DNA of 64,000 nt from Pseudomonas paraglycinae (lineage in GTDB: Bacteria; Pseudomonadota; Gammaproteobacteria; Pseudomonadales; Pseudomonadaceae). The stretch is from positions 434,001 to 498,000 of the forward strand of contig NZ_BQHR01000002.1 in assembly GCF_021601625.1 (NCBI RefSeq), given 5' to 3'. The notes below the pieces were generated by a model. The model did no database searches. It had not been told where the DNA came from and worked only from the letters and a program-made list of their open reading frames with translations. The translations under genes were made by a program, and so were the position numbers. Shown here in pieces: positions 34,679 through 44,595 of the stretch (positions within the stretch are counted from its first letter, which is position 1; each line of letters opens with the position of its first letter).

Positions 34679-35457
34679 TGACTTACACCACCAATGAAAT
34701 GATGACTGTCGCCGCAGCCCGTCGCCTGAAGAACGGCTCGGTGTGCTTCGTCGGCATCGGCCTGCCGTCGAAAGCCGCCAACCTGGCGCGCCTGACCTCG
34801 TCGCCGGACGTGGTGCTGATCTACGAATCCGGTCCGATTGGCGCCAAACCCAGCGTATTGCCACTGTCCATCGGTGACGGCGAACTGGCAGAAACCGCAG
34901 ACACGGTCGTGCCGACCGGTGAGATTTTTCGCTACTGGCTGCAGGGCGGGCGCATCGACGTCGGTTTCCTCGGCGCAGCGCAAGTCGACCGTTTCGGCAA
35001 CATCAACACCACCGTGGTCGGCGATTATCACCAGCCGAAAGTGCGTCTGCCGGGTGCCGGTGGCGCGCCGGAGATCGCCGGTTCCGCCAAAAGCGTGCTG
35101 ATCATCCTTAAACAGTCGGCGCGTTCGTTTGTCGACAAGCTCGATTTCATCACCTCGGTCGGCCATGGCGAGGGCGGCGATTCGCGCAAACGTCTGGGCC
35201 TGCCGGGCGCCGGCCCGGTCGGGATCATCACCGACCTGTGCATCATGGAGCCGGAAGAGGGCACCCATGAATTCGTGGTCACCGCACTGCACCCGGGCGT
35301 GACCCGCGAGCAAGTGGTCGCCGCTACCGGTTGGGCCATCCGTTTTGCCGACAACGTTGACACCACCGCCGAACCGACCGAAGTCGAGCTGACCGCCCTG
35401 CGCGATCTCGAAGCCCGCACTGCAGCGGCCCACGGCCAGGCACCGGGAGAAGCATGA
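34678..35457 (+). CDS. pcaJ: 3-oxoadipate CoA-transferase subunit B
   Basis: 259 residues. Family I CoA-transferase beta subunit: [37 protein letters not shown], where the Glu of YESG is the expected catalytic residue that forms the glutamyl-CoA intermediate. Partner of PcaI. Its stop overlaps the pcaF start (ATGATG at 35454). Confidence 0.95.
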   Translation: MTYTTNEMMTVAAARRLKNGSVCFVGIGLPSKAANLARLTSSPDVVLIYESGPIGAKPSVLPLSIGDGELAETADTVVPTGEIFRYWLQGGRIDVGFLGAAQVDRFGNINTTVVGDYHQPKVRLPGAGGAPEIAGSAKSVLIILKQSARSFVDKLDFITSVGHGEGGDSRKRLGLPGAGPVGIITDLCIMEPEEGTHEFVVTALHPGVTREQVVAATGWAIRFADNVDTTAEPTEVELTALRDLEARTAAAHGQAPGEA

Positions 35458-36659
35458 TGCGTGACGTTTATATCTGCGATGCGATTCGTACCCCCATCGG
35501 TCGTTTCGGTGGCGGTCTGGCGGCGGTTCGCGCCGACGACCTGGCCGCCGTGCCGATCAAGGCCCTGATGGAGCGCAATCCGTCGGTGGACTGGAGCGCC
35601 ATCGACGAAGTATTCCTCGGCTGCGCCAACCAGGCCGGTGAAGACAACCGCAACGTGGCGCGCATGGCGCTGCTGCTGGCCGGTCTGCCGGAGAGCGTGC
35701 CGGGCGTCACCCTCAATCGCCTCTGCGCGTCGGGGATGGATGCCATCGGTACAGCGTTCCGCGCCATCGCCAGCGGCGAAATGGAGCTGGCGATTGCCGG
35801 CGGCGTCGAGTCGATGTCCCGCGCACCGTTCGTGATGGGCAAGGCTGATGCGGCGTTCTCGCGCAACATGAAGCTGGAAGACACCACCATCGGCTGGCGT
35901 TTCATCAACCCGTTGATGAAGGCGCAGTACGGCGTCGATGCGATGCCGCAGACCGCCGACAATGTTGCCGACGATTACGAAATTTCCCGCGAGGATCAGG
36001 ACGCTTTCGCCCTGCGCAGTCAGCAACGTACTGCCGCTGCCCAGGCTGCCGGCTACTTCGCCGAGGAAATCGTCGAAGTGCGGATCGCCCACAAGAAGGG
36101 TGAAACCGTGGTCAGCCAGGACGAACACCCTCGCGCCGACACCACGCTTGAAGCCCTGACTAAACTGAAACCGGTCAACGGCCCGGACAAGACCGTCACC
36201 GCCGGCAACGCTTCGGGCGTCAACGACGGTGCTGCCGCGCTGATTCTGGCCTCGGCCGAAGCAGTGAAAAAACACGGTCTGACCGCCCGCGCCAAAGTGC
36301 TCGGGATGGCCAGCGCCGGGGTCGCGCCACGGGTGATGGGCATCGGCCCGGTGCCAGCGGTGCGCAAACTCACCGAACGCCTCGGCGTGGCGGTCAGCGA
36401 TTTCGATGTGATCGAGCTCAACGAAGCGTTTGCCAGCCAGGGTCTGGCGGTGCTGCGCGAACTGGGGCTGGCGGACGATGCGGCCCAGGTCAACCCGAAC
36501 GGCGGCGCGATTGCCCTCGGTCACCCGTTGGGCATGAGCGGCGCGCGTCTGGTGCTGACCGCGCTGCATCAGCTGGAAAAGACCGGTGGCAAGAAAGGTC
36601 TGGCGACCATGTGCGTCGGTGTCGGCCAGGGTCTGGCCCTGGCCATCGAACGCGTCTGA
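35454..36659 (+). CDS. pcaF: 3-oxoadipyl-CoA thiolase PcaF
   Basis: 401 residues, or 400 if the second ATG of the ATGATG pair is used. Thiolase triad: Cys91 in [13 protein letters not shown], His in [17 protein letters not shown], Cys in [12 protein letters not shown]. It cleaves 3-oxoadipyl-CoA to succinyl-CoA and acetyl-CoA, the last pathway step. The motif [21 protein letters not shown] at the start fits PcaF/PaaJ thiolases rather than FadA. Confidence 0.95.
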   Translation: MMRDVYICDAIRTPIGRFGGGLAAVRADDLAAVPIKALMERNPSVDWSAIDEVFLGCANQAGEDNRNVARMALLLAGLPESVPGVTLNRLCASGMDAIGTAFRAIASGEMELAIAGGVESMSRAPFVMGKADAAFSRNMKLEDTTIGWRFINPLMKAQYGVDAMPQTADNVADDYEISREDQDAFALRSQQRTAAAQAAGYFAEEIVEVRIAHKKGETVVSQDEHPRADTTLEALTKLKPVNGPDKTVTAGNASGVNDGAAALILASAEAVKKHGLTARAKVLGMASAGVAPRVMGIGPVPAVRKLTERLGVAVSDFDVIELNEAFASQGLAVLRELGLADDAAQVNPNGGAIALGHPLGMSGARLVLTALHQLEKTGGKKGLATMCVGVGQGLALAIERV

Positions 36660-36695
36660 CGCATGCCGTGACGAAAAAGAACAGAGGAAAGCGAA

Positions 36696-37400
36696 ATGAC
36701 TGACAAGCCTGGTTACCGCCGCCCGCAGGAAGGCACCCAGCCGCCGTACCTGCACCCGACCTATCAATCCACCAATCTGCGCTCGCCGTCAAAGCCGTTG
36801 GTGTTTCTGCCGCATTCGCTGTCGGAAATCACCGGCCCGACCATCGGTGCTGAGCGTGTGGCCGATACCGACAACGATCTGACCGCCCAGCATCAGGGTG
36901 AACCGCTCGGCGAGCGGATCATCATTCACGGGCGTGTGCTCGACGAAGACGGCCTGCCGGTGCCGGGGATTCTGGTGGAGATCTGGCAGGCCAACGCCGC
37001 CGGTCGCTACAACCATGCCCGTGACCTGCACGACGCACCGCTGGACCCGAATTTCACCGGCACCGGCCGCACCGTGACCGACGCCGACGGCTGGTATCAG
37101 TTCCAGACCATCAAGCCCGGCGCGTATCCGTGGGGCAACCACCACAACGCCTGGCGTCCGGCGCACGTGCATTTTTCGTTGTTCGGACCGAGCATCCTGA
37201 CGCGCCTGGTCACGCAAATGTATTTCCCGGGCGACCCGCTGCTGGCCTACGACCCGATCTATAACTGCGTGCCGGACACCTCGGCCAAGGAACGCCTGAT
37301 CGCCGCTTTCGATCTGGAAAAAACCATTCCGTCCTACGCCCTCGCTTATCGCTGGGACATCGTGCTGCGCGGCCGCGAAGCCACGCCGATGGAGAAATGA
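36696..37400 (+). CDS. pcaH: Protocatechuate 3,4-dioxygenase beta subunit
   Basis: 234 residues. Intradiol dioxygenase with all four iron ligands: Tyr105 (GRYNHARD), Tyr144 (GAYPWGN), His157 and His159 (WRPAHVHFSLFG). Their spacing (39, 13, 2) equals that of P. putida PcaH. It opens the ring of protocatechuate to 3-carboxy-cis,cis-muconate with PcaG. AGAGGAAAGCGAA precedes the ATG. Confidence 0.97.
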   Translation: MTDKPGYRRPQEGTQPPYLHPTYQSTNLRSPSKPLVFLPHSLSEITGPTIGAERVADTDNDLTAQHQGEPLGERIIIHGRVLDEDGLPVPGILVEIWQANAAGRYNHARDLHDAPLDPNFTGTGRTVTDADGWYQFQTIKPGAYPWGNHHNAWRPAHVHFSLFGPSILTRLVTQMYFPGDPLLAYDPIYNCVPDTSAKERLIAAFDLEKTIPSYALAYRWDIVLRGREATPMEK

Positions 37401-37401
37401 G

Positions 37402-37968
37402 ATGACCCTGACTGCGACCACGTCCCACACCGTCGGGCCGTATTACCACATCGGCCTGACCTGGCTGAACCGTGAAAACCTCGCCAACGAACTGACCCTC
37501 GGCCAGCGCGTGGCGATCACCGGGCAAGTGGTGGACGGCAATGGCGATGTCGTCAACGACGCCATGCTCGAAGTCTGGCAGGCCAACGCCGCCGGCAAAT
37601 ATGACCACCCGGAAGACGAGCAGGCCAAGCCGCTCGATCCGAATTTCGAAGGCTTCGGCCGGGTGCCGGTGGACGCCGAAGGGCGCTTCCGTTTCACCAC
37701 CATCAAGCCGGGCACGGTCGAAGGCCTGAAGGGCTCGACCCAGGCGCCGCATCTGGTGGTGCTGGTGTTCGCGCGCGGTCTGGTGAAGCACTTGCTGACG
37801 CGGATCTACTTCGAAGGCGATCCGGCGAACGTCAATGATCCGCTGCTCGAATGCGTACCGGCCGAGCGCCGCGATACGTTGCTGGCGAAGCCGGATGCGG
37901 CGGGGGTTTATCAGTGGAATGTGATTCTGCAGGGCACTGATGCGGAGACCGTGTTCTTCGATTATTGA
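37402..37968 (+). CDS. pcaG: Protocatechuate 3,4-dioxygenase alpha subunit
   Basis: 188 residues, starting one base beyond pca[17 protein letters not shown] and [47 protein letters not shown] give the alpha-subunit fold; it lacks the HxH iron ligand motif as expected ([12 protein letters not shown] at that position). Forms the (alpha-beta-Fe)12 complex with PcaH. Followed by a GATCGTTCCCACGC palindrome. Confidence 0.95.
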   Translation: MTLTATTSHTVGPYYHIGLTWLNRENLANELTLGQRVAITGQVVDGNGDVVNDAMLEVWQANAAGKYDHPEDEQAKPLDPNFEGFGRVPVDAEGRFRFTTIKPGTVEGLKGSTQAPHLVVLVFARGLVKHLLTRIYFEGDPANVNDPLLECVPAERRDTLLAKPDAAGVYQWNVILQGTDAETVFFDY

Positions 37969-37978
37969 ACCGGATACT

Positions 37979-38009
37979 GATCGTTCCCACGCGGAGCGTG
38001 GGAACGATC
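37979..38009. repeat. REP-like palindrome, copy D (GATCGTTCCCACGC family)
   Basis: 31-base palindrome: GATCGTTCCCACGC-GGA-GCGTGGGAACGATC. It follows the pcaG stop by ten bases and may act as a terminator between pcaIJFHG and pcaTBDC. Confidence 0.85.
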
Positions 38010-38099
38010 AGAGATCGGGTCTGGTTGGTGATCCAATGTGGAACGGGACTGTTGCGAAGTGTGTCTAGACTCTCACTGTCCCTATCGAGTGAAAAAACA

Positions 38100-39395
38100 A
38101 TGACAACCACCACCTCCCATTACACCGGTGAAGAGCGCAGCAAGCGCATCTTTGCCATTGTCGGCGCGTCGTCCGGCAACCTCGTCGAGTGGTTCGACTT
38201 CTACGTCTACGCCTTCTGCGCGATCTATTTCGCCCCGGCGTTTTTCCCCTCCGACAACCCCACGGTGCAGCTGGTCAACACGGCAGGCGTGTTCGCCGCC
38301 GGGTTCCTGATGCGACCGATCGGCGGCTGGATTTTCGGCCGGGTCGCGGACAAGCACGGGCGCAAGAACTCGATGCTGATCTCGATCCTGATGATGTGCT
38401 TCGGCTCGTTGCTGATCGCCTGTCTGCCGACCTACAAGGACATCGGCGTCTGGGCGCCGCTGCTGCTGTTGTTCGCGCGCTTGCTGCAAGGCCTGTCGGT
38501 GGGCGGTGAGTACGGCACCACCGCGACCTACATGAGCGAAGTCGCGCTCAAGGGCCAGCGCGGGTTCTTCGCCTCGTTCCAGTACGTGACCCTGATCGGC
38601 GGGCAACTGCTGGCGGTGCTGCTGGTGGTGATCCTGCAACAGTTCCTCACCGAAGAAGAATTGCGTGCCTACGGCTGGCGGATTCCGTTCGTGGTCGGCG
38701 CGGCCGCTGCGCTGATTTCGCTGTTCCTGCGCCGCTCGCTGAAAGAAACCACCAGCAAGGAAATGCGCGAGAACAAGGACGCCGGCAGCATCCGCGCCCT
38801 GTTCCGCGATCACAAGGCTGCGTTCATCACCGTGCTCGGCTACACCGCCGGCGGCTCGCTGATTTTCTACACCTTCACAACGTATATGCAGAAGTACCTG
38901 GTGAACACCGCCGGCATGCACGCCAAGACCGCCAGCTACATCATGACCGGCGCGCTGTTCCTGTACATGTGCATGCAGCCGCTGTTCGGCATGCTCGCCG
39001 ACAAGATCGGCCGGCGTAACTCGATGCTCTGGTTCGGTGGCCTCGGCACGCTGTTCACGGTGCCGATCCTGCTCAGCCTGAAAAGTGTCGGCAGCCCGTT
39101 CCTGGCCTTTGTGCTGATTACCGTGGCGCTGGCGATCGTCAGTTTCTACACCTCGATCAGCGGTCTGGTGAAAGCCGAGATGTTCCCGCCGGAAGTCCGC
39201 GCCCTCGGCGTTGGTCTGGCGTATGCGGTGGCCAACGCGATCTTCGGCGGTTCGGCAGAATACGTCGCCCTGAGCCTCAAGGCCGGCGGCATGGAAAACG
39301 CGTTCTACTGGTATGTCACCATCATGATGGCCGTGGCGTTCCTGTTCAGCCTGCGCCTGCCCAAAGAAGCGAAGTATTTGCACCACGATCTTTAA
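38100..39395 (+). CDS. pcaT: MFS transporter PcaT-like (alpha-ketoglutarate permease family)
   Basis: 431 residues from the ATG at 38100; a longer frame includes the repeat and is rejected. MHS-type [49 protein letters not shown] (loop 2-3) and [19 protein letters not shown]. In P. putida PcaT imports beta-ketoadipate and is encoded between pcaF and pcaB; here it also stands just before pcaB. Assigned from context and family. Confidence 0.85.
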   Translation: MTTTTSHYTGEERSKRIFAIVGASSGNLVEWFDFYVYAFCAIYFAPAFFPSDNPTVQLVNTAGVFAAGFLMRPIGGWIFGRVADKHGRKNSMLISILMMCFGSLLIACLPTYKDIGVWAPLLLLFARLLQGLSVGGEYGTTATYMSEVALKGQRGFFASFQYVTLIGGQLLAVLLVVILQQFLTEEELRAYGWRIPFVVGAAAALISLFLRRSLKETTSKEMRENKDAGSIRALFRDHKAAFITVLGYTAGGSLIFYTFTTYMQKYLVNTAGMHAKTASYIMTGALFLYMCMQPLFGMLADKIGRRNSMLWFGGLGTLFTVPILLSLKSVGSPFLAFVLITVALAIVSFYTSISGLVKAEMFPPEVRALGVGLAYAVANAIFGGSAEYVALSLKAGGMENAFYWYVTIMMAVAFLFSLRLPKEAKYLHHDL

Positions 39396-39440
39396 ACCAT
39401 GCGCGCGGGCCACAACGGCCCGCGCCGGCAAGGACTGTTT

Positions 39441-40805
39441 ATGACTCAGCGACCGGGCAATCAATTGTTCGATGCCTACTTTACTGCCCGCGATATGCGC
39501 GACGTGTTCTGCGATCAGGGCCGGGTGCAGGCGATGCTCGACTTCGAAGCGGCGCTGGCCCGGGCCGAAGCGCGGGTCGGGTTGATTCCGGCGGGTGCTG
39601 TCGCGCCGATTGAAAATGCCTGCCGCGCCGGGCTGTTTGATTTCGCGGCATTGGGCGAGGCGATTGCCACGGCCGGCAATTCGGCGATTCCGCTGGTCAA
39701 GGCGTTGGGCAAACAGATTGCCGCGACCGATGCCGAAGCCGAGCGCTACGTGCATCTGGGCGCCACCAGTCAGGACGTGATGGATTCCGGGCTGGTGCTG
39801 CAATTGCGCCAGGCGCTGGAGTTGATTGAAGAGGAGCTGGCGCAACTCGCCGATTCCCTCGCCATTCAGGCGCAGCGCCACGCTGCGACGCCGCTGGCCG
39901 GACGTACCTGGCTGCAACATGCGACGCCTGTGACGCTCGGCATGAAGATCGCCGGTTGGCTCGGTGCGATCACGCGCAGCCGTCAGCGTCTGCGCGAGCT
40001 CAAACCGCGACTGCTGGTGCTGCAATTCGGCGGCGCGTCCGGCACCCTCGCGGCGCTCGGCGAACAGGCGTTGCCGATCGCCCAGGCGCTGGCCGAAGAA
40101 CTGCACCTGACCCTGCCGGAACAACCCTGGCACACCCAGCGTGATCGCATCGTCGAGTTCGGCGCGGTGCTCGGTCTGATCGCCGGCAGCCTCGGCAAGT
40201 TCGGCCGCGACATCAGCCTGTTGATGCAGACCGAAGCGGCGGAAGTGTTCGAGCCGTCGGCGCCGGGCAAGGGCGGTTCTTCGACCATGCCGCATAAGCG
40301 CAATCCGGTGGGCGCGGCGGTGCTGATCGGCGCCGCCACCCGCTTGCCGGGGTTGGTCTCGACGCTGTTCAGCGCCATGCCCCAGGAACACGAACGCAGC
40401 CTCGGTTTGTGGCACGCCGAATGGGAAACCCTGCCGGAAATCTGCTGCCTGGTGTCGGGCGCGCTGCAACAGGCACGGCTGCTGGCCGACGGTCTGGAGG
40501 TCGATGCCGCGCGCATGGCCCGCAACCTGGAACTGACCCAAGGCCTGGTGCTGGCCGAGGCGGTAAGCATCGTGCTCGCACAACGGGTCGGCCGCGACAC
40601 CGCGCATCATCTGCTCGAACAATGCTGCAAACGAGCAGTGGCCGAACAGCGCCATCTGCGTGCGGTACTCGGTGACGAACCGCAGGTGACCGCCGAACTG
40701 AGCGCAACCGAACTGGATCATCTGCTCGATCCCGCCCATTACCTCGGTCAGGCGCAGGTCTGGGTCGAGCGTGCGGTGGCCGAACACAACGCATTGTCTG
40801 ACTGA
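39441..40805 (+). CDS. pcaB: 3-carboxy-cis,cis-muconate cycloisomerase PcaB
   Basis: 454 residues from the ATG at 39441, following GGCAAGGACTGTTT; a frame from 39399 is rejected. Fumarase/aspartase superfamily signature GSSTMPHKRNPVGAAV and the GATSQDVMDSGLVLQLRQAL segment. It forms 4-carboxymuconolactone from the PcaHG product. 12 bases separate it from pcaD. Confidence 0.95.
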   Translation: MTQRPGNQLFDAYFTARDMRDVFCDQGRVQAMLDFEAALARAEARVGLIPAGAVAPIENACRAGLFDFAALGEAIATAGNSAIPLVKALGKQIAATDAEAERYVHLGATSQDVMDSGLVLQLRQALELIEEELAQLADSLAIQAQRHAATPLAGRTWLQHATPVTLGMKIAGWLGAITRSRQRLRELKPRLLVLQFGGASGTLAALGEQALPIAQALAEELHLTLPEQPWHTQRDRIVEFGAVLGLIAGSLGKFGRDISLLMQTEAAEVFEPSAPGKGGSSTMPHKRNPVGAAVLIGAATRLPGLVSTLFSAMPQEHERSLGLWHAEWETLPEICCLVSGALQQARLLADGLEVDAARMARNLELTQGLVLAEAVSIVLAQRVGRDTAHHLLEQCCKRAVAEQRHLRAVLGDEPQVTAELSATELDHLLDPAHYLGQAQVWVERAVAEHNALSD

Positions 40806-40817
40806 AAGGAGAGGGCT

Positions 40818-41609
40818 GTGGCTTTCGTTCAACTCGCCGATGGCGAACTGCATTACTCATTGGAAGGCCCGGCCGATGCGCCGGTGCTGGTGCTGTCCAA
40901 CTCGCTGGGCACCGACCTGCACATGTGGGACGTGCAGATGCCGGCCTTCACCGAACATTTTCGCGTGCTGCGTTTTGATACGCGCGGGCACGGCCAGTCG
41001 CTGGTGACGCCGGGCCCTTACAGCATCGAGCAACTGGGCCGAGACGTGCTGGCGCTGCTGGATGCGCTGCATATCGAACGCGCACATTTCTGCGGTCTGT
41101 CGATGGGCGGCCTGATCGGCCAGTGGCTGGGGATCAATGCCGGCCAGCGTCTGAACAAACTGATCGTCTGCAACACCGCGGCAAAAATTGGCGATCCGTC
41201 GGTGTGGAACCCGCGCATCGAAACCGTGCTGCGCGACGGCCCGGGGGCGATGGTTGCGTTGCGTGATGCATCGATTGCCCGCTGGTTTACCCCGGACTTT
41301 TCGGCCTCCAACCCGGCCGCAGCCAAGCAGATCACCGACATGCTGGCCGCGACCAATCCTGAAGGTTACGCCGCCAACTGCGCGGCGGTGCGCGATGCGG
41401 ATTTCCGTGAGCAGTTGTCGTCGATCACGGTGCCGTTGCTGGTGATCGCCGGTACCGAAGATGCGGTGACGCCACCGTCCGGCGGGCACTTCATCCAGGA
41501 GCATGTGCGCGGCGCCGAGTACGCCGAGTTTTATGCGGCGCACCTTTCCAACGTTCAGGCCGGCGACGCGTTCAGCGACCGCGTGCTGACCTTTTTGCTG
41601 GCCGATTGA
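40818..41609 (+). CDS. pcaD: 3-oxoadipate enol-lactonase PcaD
   Basis: 263 residues from a GTG (GGAGAGGGCT before it). Alpha/beta hydrolase: oxyanion region SNSLGTD, nucleophile Ser95 in CGLSMGGL, acid in IAGTEDAVTPP, and His in YAAHLSNVQ. It hydrolyses 3-oxoadipate enol-lactone to 3-oxoadipate. Confidence 0.96.
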   Translation: MAFVQLADGELHYSLEGPADAPVLVLSNSLGTDLHMWDVQMPAFTEHFRVLRFDTRGHGQSLVTPGPYSIEQLGRDVLALLDALHIERAHFCGLSMGGLIGQWLGINAGQRLNKLIVCNTAAKIGDPSVWNPRIETVLRDGPGAMVALRDASIARWFTPDFSASNPAAAKQITDMLAATNPEGYAANCAAVRDADFREQLSSITVPLLVIAGTEDAVTPPSGGHFIQEHVRGAEYAEFYAAHLSNVQAGDAFSDRVLTFLLAD

Positions 41610-41619
41610 GGGGATTTCC

Positions 41620-42012
41620 GTGGACGAGAAACAACGTTACGACGACGGCATGCAAGTGCGCCGCGCGGTGCTCGGCGACGCTCACGTCGATCGCAGCCTG
41701 ACCACGCTGACCGAGTTCAATTCGGAATTCCAGGAGATGATCACCCGTCACGCCTGGGGCGATATCTGGACCCGCCCGGGCCTGCCACGCCACACCCGCA
41801 GCCTGATCACCATCGCCATGCTGATCGGCATGAACCGCGAGGGTGAACTCAAGTTGCACCTGCGGGCGGCGGCCAACAATGGCGTGAGCCGTGGCGAGAT
41901 CAAGGAAGTGATCATGCAGAGCGCGATCTACTGCGGGATTCCGGCAGCGAATGCGACGTTCCATCTGGCCGAATCGGTGTGGGATGAGCTGGGTACCGAA
42001 TCCCGCGAGTAA
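41620..42012 (+). CDS. pcaC: 4-carboxymuconolactone decarboxylase PcaC
   Basis: 130 residues from a GTG at 41620, with GAGGGG eight bases upstream. Carboxymuconolactone decarboxylase family: TRPGLPRHTRSLITIAMLIGMNREGELKLHLRAAANNGVSRGEIKEVIMQ. It decarboxylates the PcaB product to the enol-lactone that PcaD hydrolyses. Last gene of the cluster; a strong terminator follows. Confidence 0.96.
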   Translation: MDEKQRYDDGMQVRRAVLGDAHVDRSLTTLTEFNSEFQEMITRHAWGDIWTRPGLPRHTRSLITIAMLIGMNREGELKLHLRAAANNGVSRGEIKEVIMQSAIYCGIPAANATFHLAESVWDELGTESRE

Positions 42013-42024
42013 TCGTTGAATTCG

Positions 42025-42057
42025 AAGGATCGCAGCCAGTTGAAGGCTGCGATCCTT
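42025..42057. terminator. Hairpin ending the pca cluster
   Basis: AAGGATCGCAGCC and GGCTGCGATCCTT, a 13-base perfect stem with a seven-base loop, 13 bases after the pcaC stop and before the convergent methyltransferase stop. The U run is short, so it may serve both strands weakly. Confidence 0.75.
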
Positions 42058-42063
42058 TGAACT

Positions 42064-42879
42064 TCACGCCTTGGCAACAATGAAAATCCGCTTGAACGCA
42101 AACAACGTATGGCCATTTTCCTCCTGCGGATAATGCGCATGCACCCGCCTCAGGTAGTGATAGATAAAGCGCGCCTGTTCCTCTGACGTCAGTCCCTGCA
42201 TCACCGGCCGCAGCGCCGAGACCTTTACCCAGTCATAAACCGGCGACTTGCCGTCGACCACCTGCAACTGCTCGGTTTCCCAGATATCCAGCGACTGCGT
42301 CAGCGGCGCGAGCAAACGGTAGTAATCCTCCAGCGGCAGCAACGGCCGCGCCGCCATGCGTTGACGCAATTGCGCAGTGCCGATGGGGCGACCGCAGGGT
42401 CCGGCGTCGTCGAGGGTGTCGAGCATCAGCCGATACCACAGCGCATCGCGCCAGTCCGGCATATGCGCGGCCAGACAACCGCCGGGATTGAGGTGGCGAA
42501 GCAATCCCGGCAACAGCGTTCTATGGTCATCGATGAAATGCAGCACGGCCGCGGCGAACAACAGGTCGGCCGGCTTGCGGGGTTTCCAGTGTTGCAGCTC
42601 GGCGTGTTGCCAGCGCGCCTTGATCGGCAGGCAACGGGCGACCTCAAGCATGTCTTTCGAACTGTCGATGCCTTTGATATCTGCCTGCGGCCAGCGATCG
42701 GCCAGAACCTTGGTGGCAATCCCGGTGCCGCAACCGAGGTCATAAATGCGCTGAGGATTGTGCAGGTCGACACGGCCGAGCAATTCATCGACCGGTTGTT
42801 GCCTGAGACGGGAAAACTGCTGGTACGCCCGGGCGTCCCAGTCTTTGTCGACGGGAGCCGGTTTGAGTCGGGTGATCAT
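42064..42879 (-). CDS. Trans-aconitate 2-methyltransferase-like SAM methyltransferase
   Basis: 271 residues. Class I methyltransferase: RIYDLGCGTGIATKVLADRWP (motif I), KGIDSSKDMLEVA, and DLLFAAAVLHFIDDHRTLLPGLLRHLNPGGCLA. This order and the N-terminus WDARAYQQFSRLRQQPVDELLGRV match Tam, which esterifies trans-aconitate. The C-terminus HYLRRVHAHYPQEENGHTLFAFKRIFIVAKA also fits. GGAGG precedes the ATG by eight bases. Tam is likely, but close paralogues exist. Confidence 0.8.
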   Translation of the reverse strand: MITRLKPAPVDKDWDARAYQQFSRLRQQPVDELLGRVDLHNPQRIYDLGCGTGIATKVLADRWPQADIKGIDSSKDMLEVARCLPIKARWQHAELQHWKPRKPADLLFAAAVLHFIDDHRTLLPGLLRHLNPGGCLAAHMPDWRDALWYRLMLDTLDDAGPCGRPIGTAQLRQRMAARPLLPLEDYYRLLAPLTQSLDIWETEQLQVVDGKSPVYDWVKVSALRPVMQGLTSEEQARFIYHYLRRVHAHYPQEENGHTLFAFKRIFIVAKA

Positions 42880-43010
42880 GAGGTCGTCCTCCGGTGATCA
42901 GCAGGGTCTTCCGATGACAACCTGGCCAAGTCTTGGGGACCTACATCAACAGATAACGGAAGCGAAGAGGGTGGAGCACCTGAGTCCTTCAGGTTTTTCC
43001 ACTTTAAATG

Positions 43011-43033
43011 ATGGCTGGCGTAACGCCAGCCAT
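43011..43033 (-). terminator. Hairpin after the OprD-family porin gene
   Basis: ATGGCTGGCG-TAA-CGCCAGCCAT, a perfect ten-base stem 14 bases after the stop. On the minus strand it is followed by CATTTAAAG, a weak U run. Confidence 0.6.
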
Positions 43034-43046
43034 TCGGACAGGCGGC

Positions 43047-44306
43047 TTAGAGCAAACTGATCGGATAGCTGACGATCAGGCGGTTCTCGTCGAACTCGTT
43101 GTTGCTGAAGTCGCGGCGCATGGTCGAGTTGCGCCATCTGACGTTCAGGTTCTTCAGCGCACCGCTCTGCACGGTGTAGCCCAGTTCCGATTCGCGGCCC
43201 CATTCCTTGCCGTCGGTGATGGTGCCTGTGTGCACGTTGTCGCCACTGATGTAGCGGTTCATCAGGGTCAGGCCGGGGATGCCCAGGGCAACGAAGTTGT
43301 AGTCGTGACGCACCTGCCAGGAGCGTTCCTGCGCGTTGTCGTAACTGGCGTTGTAGCTGTCGTTGGCCAGGGTGCCGCCGCTGGTGCCGTTGACGCGCAT
43401 CCAGGCGCTGTCGCCGGTGAGTTTTTGCAGGCCGACGTAGAAGGTGTGGCCACCGTATTTTGCCGAGAACAGGCCTGACCAGGTCTTGTTGTCGAGGTCG
43501 CCGGCGCGGGCACTGCCGTCGTCCTTGCCGTAGAAGAAGCCGAGGTTGGCGCCGAGGGTCCAGTCGCCGATTGGCTGGCTGTGGATCAGGTTGACGTATT
43601 GCTGGCTGTAGATGTCCTTGAGCTCGGCGTTCCACAGACCGATCTGGGTACGCTTGTCGTTGAATACGTATTCGCCGCCCTGGAAGTTGAAGCGGTCGGA
43701 GGTGAAGGCGGCTTTGCCGGTCATCGACATGTCGCTCATGCTGCTGTCGTCGCGCGGGCTGTTGGCGCGGAACTGGCCGCCGTAGAGGGTCAGGCCGTCG
43801 ATTTCCTTCGAGGTGATCTGGCCGCCGCGAAAGGTCTGCGGCAGCGAGCGGCCGTCGTCCGAACGCAGGATCGGCAGCACCGGCATCCATTCGCCGACCT
43901 TCACTTCTGTTTGCGACAGCTTCGCCTTGAACGCGACGTTGGTGCGGCCGAAGTTGTCCGCCGGGCGACCGTCATGATCCAGTGGCAGCAGTTGCGTGCC
44001 GCCGGTGCCTTTGCCGCCATCGAGCTTCACCGAGTACAACCCCAGCACATCCAGGCCGAACCCGACGGTGCCATGGGTGAAACCGGACTTGGCGTCGAGG
44101 ATGAAGTTCTGCGTCCACTCTTCAGCCTTGCCCTGGGCCTTGGTCGGGTTGGTGAAGTTGCGGTTGATGTAGAAGTTGCGCAGGTTCAGGTTGACCTTGG
44201 CCCCTTCGATAAAACCGGCTTCTTCAGCCGCAGCGGGCAGCGCGATGCCGGCCAGGGCGAGGGCGATCAGGCCGGGAAGTGCGTAGGGCGCAGGGGAGGT
44301 TGTCAT
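43047..44306 (-). CDS. OprD-family outer-membrane porin
   Basis: 419 residues. Sec signal (cleavage after LPAAA, residue 27), then the OprD opening EEAGFIEGAKVNLNLRNFYINRNFTNP and beta-strand repeats ending ENRLIVSYPISLL, with an aromatic-rich C-terminus. OprD paralogues import basic amino acids (OprD group) or aromatic/carboxylic acids (OpdK group). Its place close to the pca cluster suggests the second group, but it is on the opposite strand and has no shared operator, so this is inference. Upstream 44307-44550 holds its promoter. Confidence 0.9.
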   Translation of the reverse strand: MTTSPAPYALPGLIALALAGIALPAAAEEAGFIEGAKVNLNLRNFYINRNFTNPTKAQGKAEEWTQNFILDAKSGFTHGTVGFGLDVLGLYSVKLDGGKGTGGTQLLPLDHDGRPADNFGRTNVAFKAKLSQTEVKVGEWMPVLPILRSDDGRSLPQTFRGGQITSKEIDGLTLYGGQFRANSPRDDSSMSDMSMTGKAAFTSDRFNFQGGEYVFNDKRTQIGLWNAELKDIYSQQYVNLIHSQPIGDWTLGANLGFFYGKDDGSARAGDLDNKTWSGLFSAKYGGHTFYVGLQKLTGDSAWMRVNGTSGGTLANDSYNASYDNAQERSWQVRHDYNFVALGIPGLTLMNRYISGDNVHTGTITDGKEWGRESELGYTVQSGALKNLNVRWRNSTMRRDFSNNEFDENRLIVSYPISLL

Positions 44307-44550
44307 GGGCTCGGGTCTCTCTTGTTTTTTTGGGGCAAACGGGGGCGCTGCGGCCGTTTTTCAAGGCGCAGACATTCGATGGATTCAGAGGCGAAGCGGC
44401 GGCGATCAGCCGGGAGGAGCAGGGCGCGGGAGCATGGTGTCGAACCTGTTGTTATTGGTTTTGTGGCTCGAATGGTGCGGGGCGCGGGCGAGGCGATTCA
44501 ATCGGCGAAAGTGAAATTTGGGCGATTATCGAACGCAAGATTTGCGGGCA

Positions 44551-44583
44551 ACAAAAAGCCCGCCAATCGGCGGGCTTTTTGTG
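44551..44583 (-). terminator. Rho-independent terminator of the efflux operon
   Basis: AAAAAGCCCGCC-AATC-GGCGGGCTTTTT, a 12-base stem with A and T tails on both sides, 13 bases beyond the ttgC-like stop. Confidence 0.92.
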
Positions 44584-44595
44584 TTCAGCGGATGA

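Noticed and set aside
38082-40853. 923-codon open frame on the minus strand
   Set aside because: Antisense across pcaT and pcaB; the composition is that of reverse-read codons rich in Gln, His and Arg.
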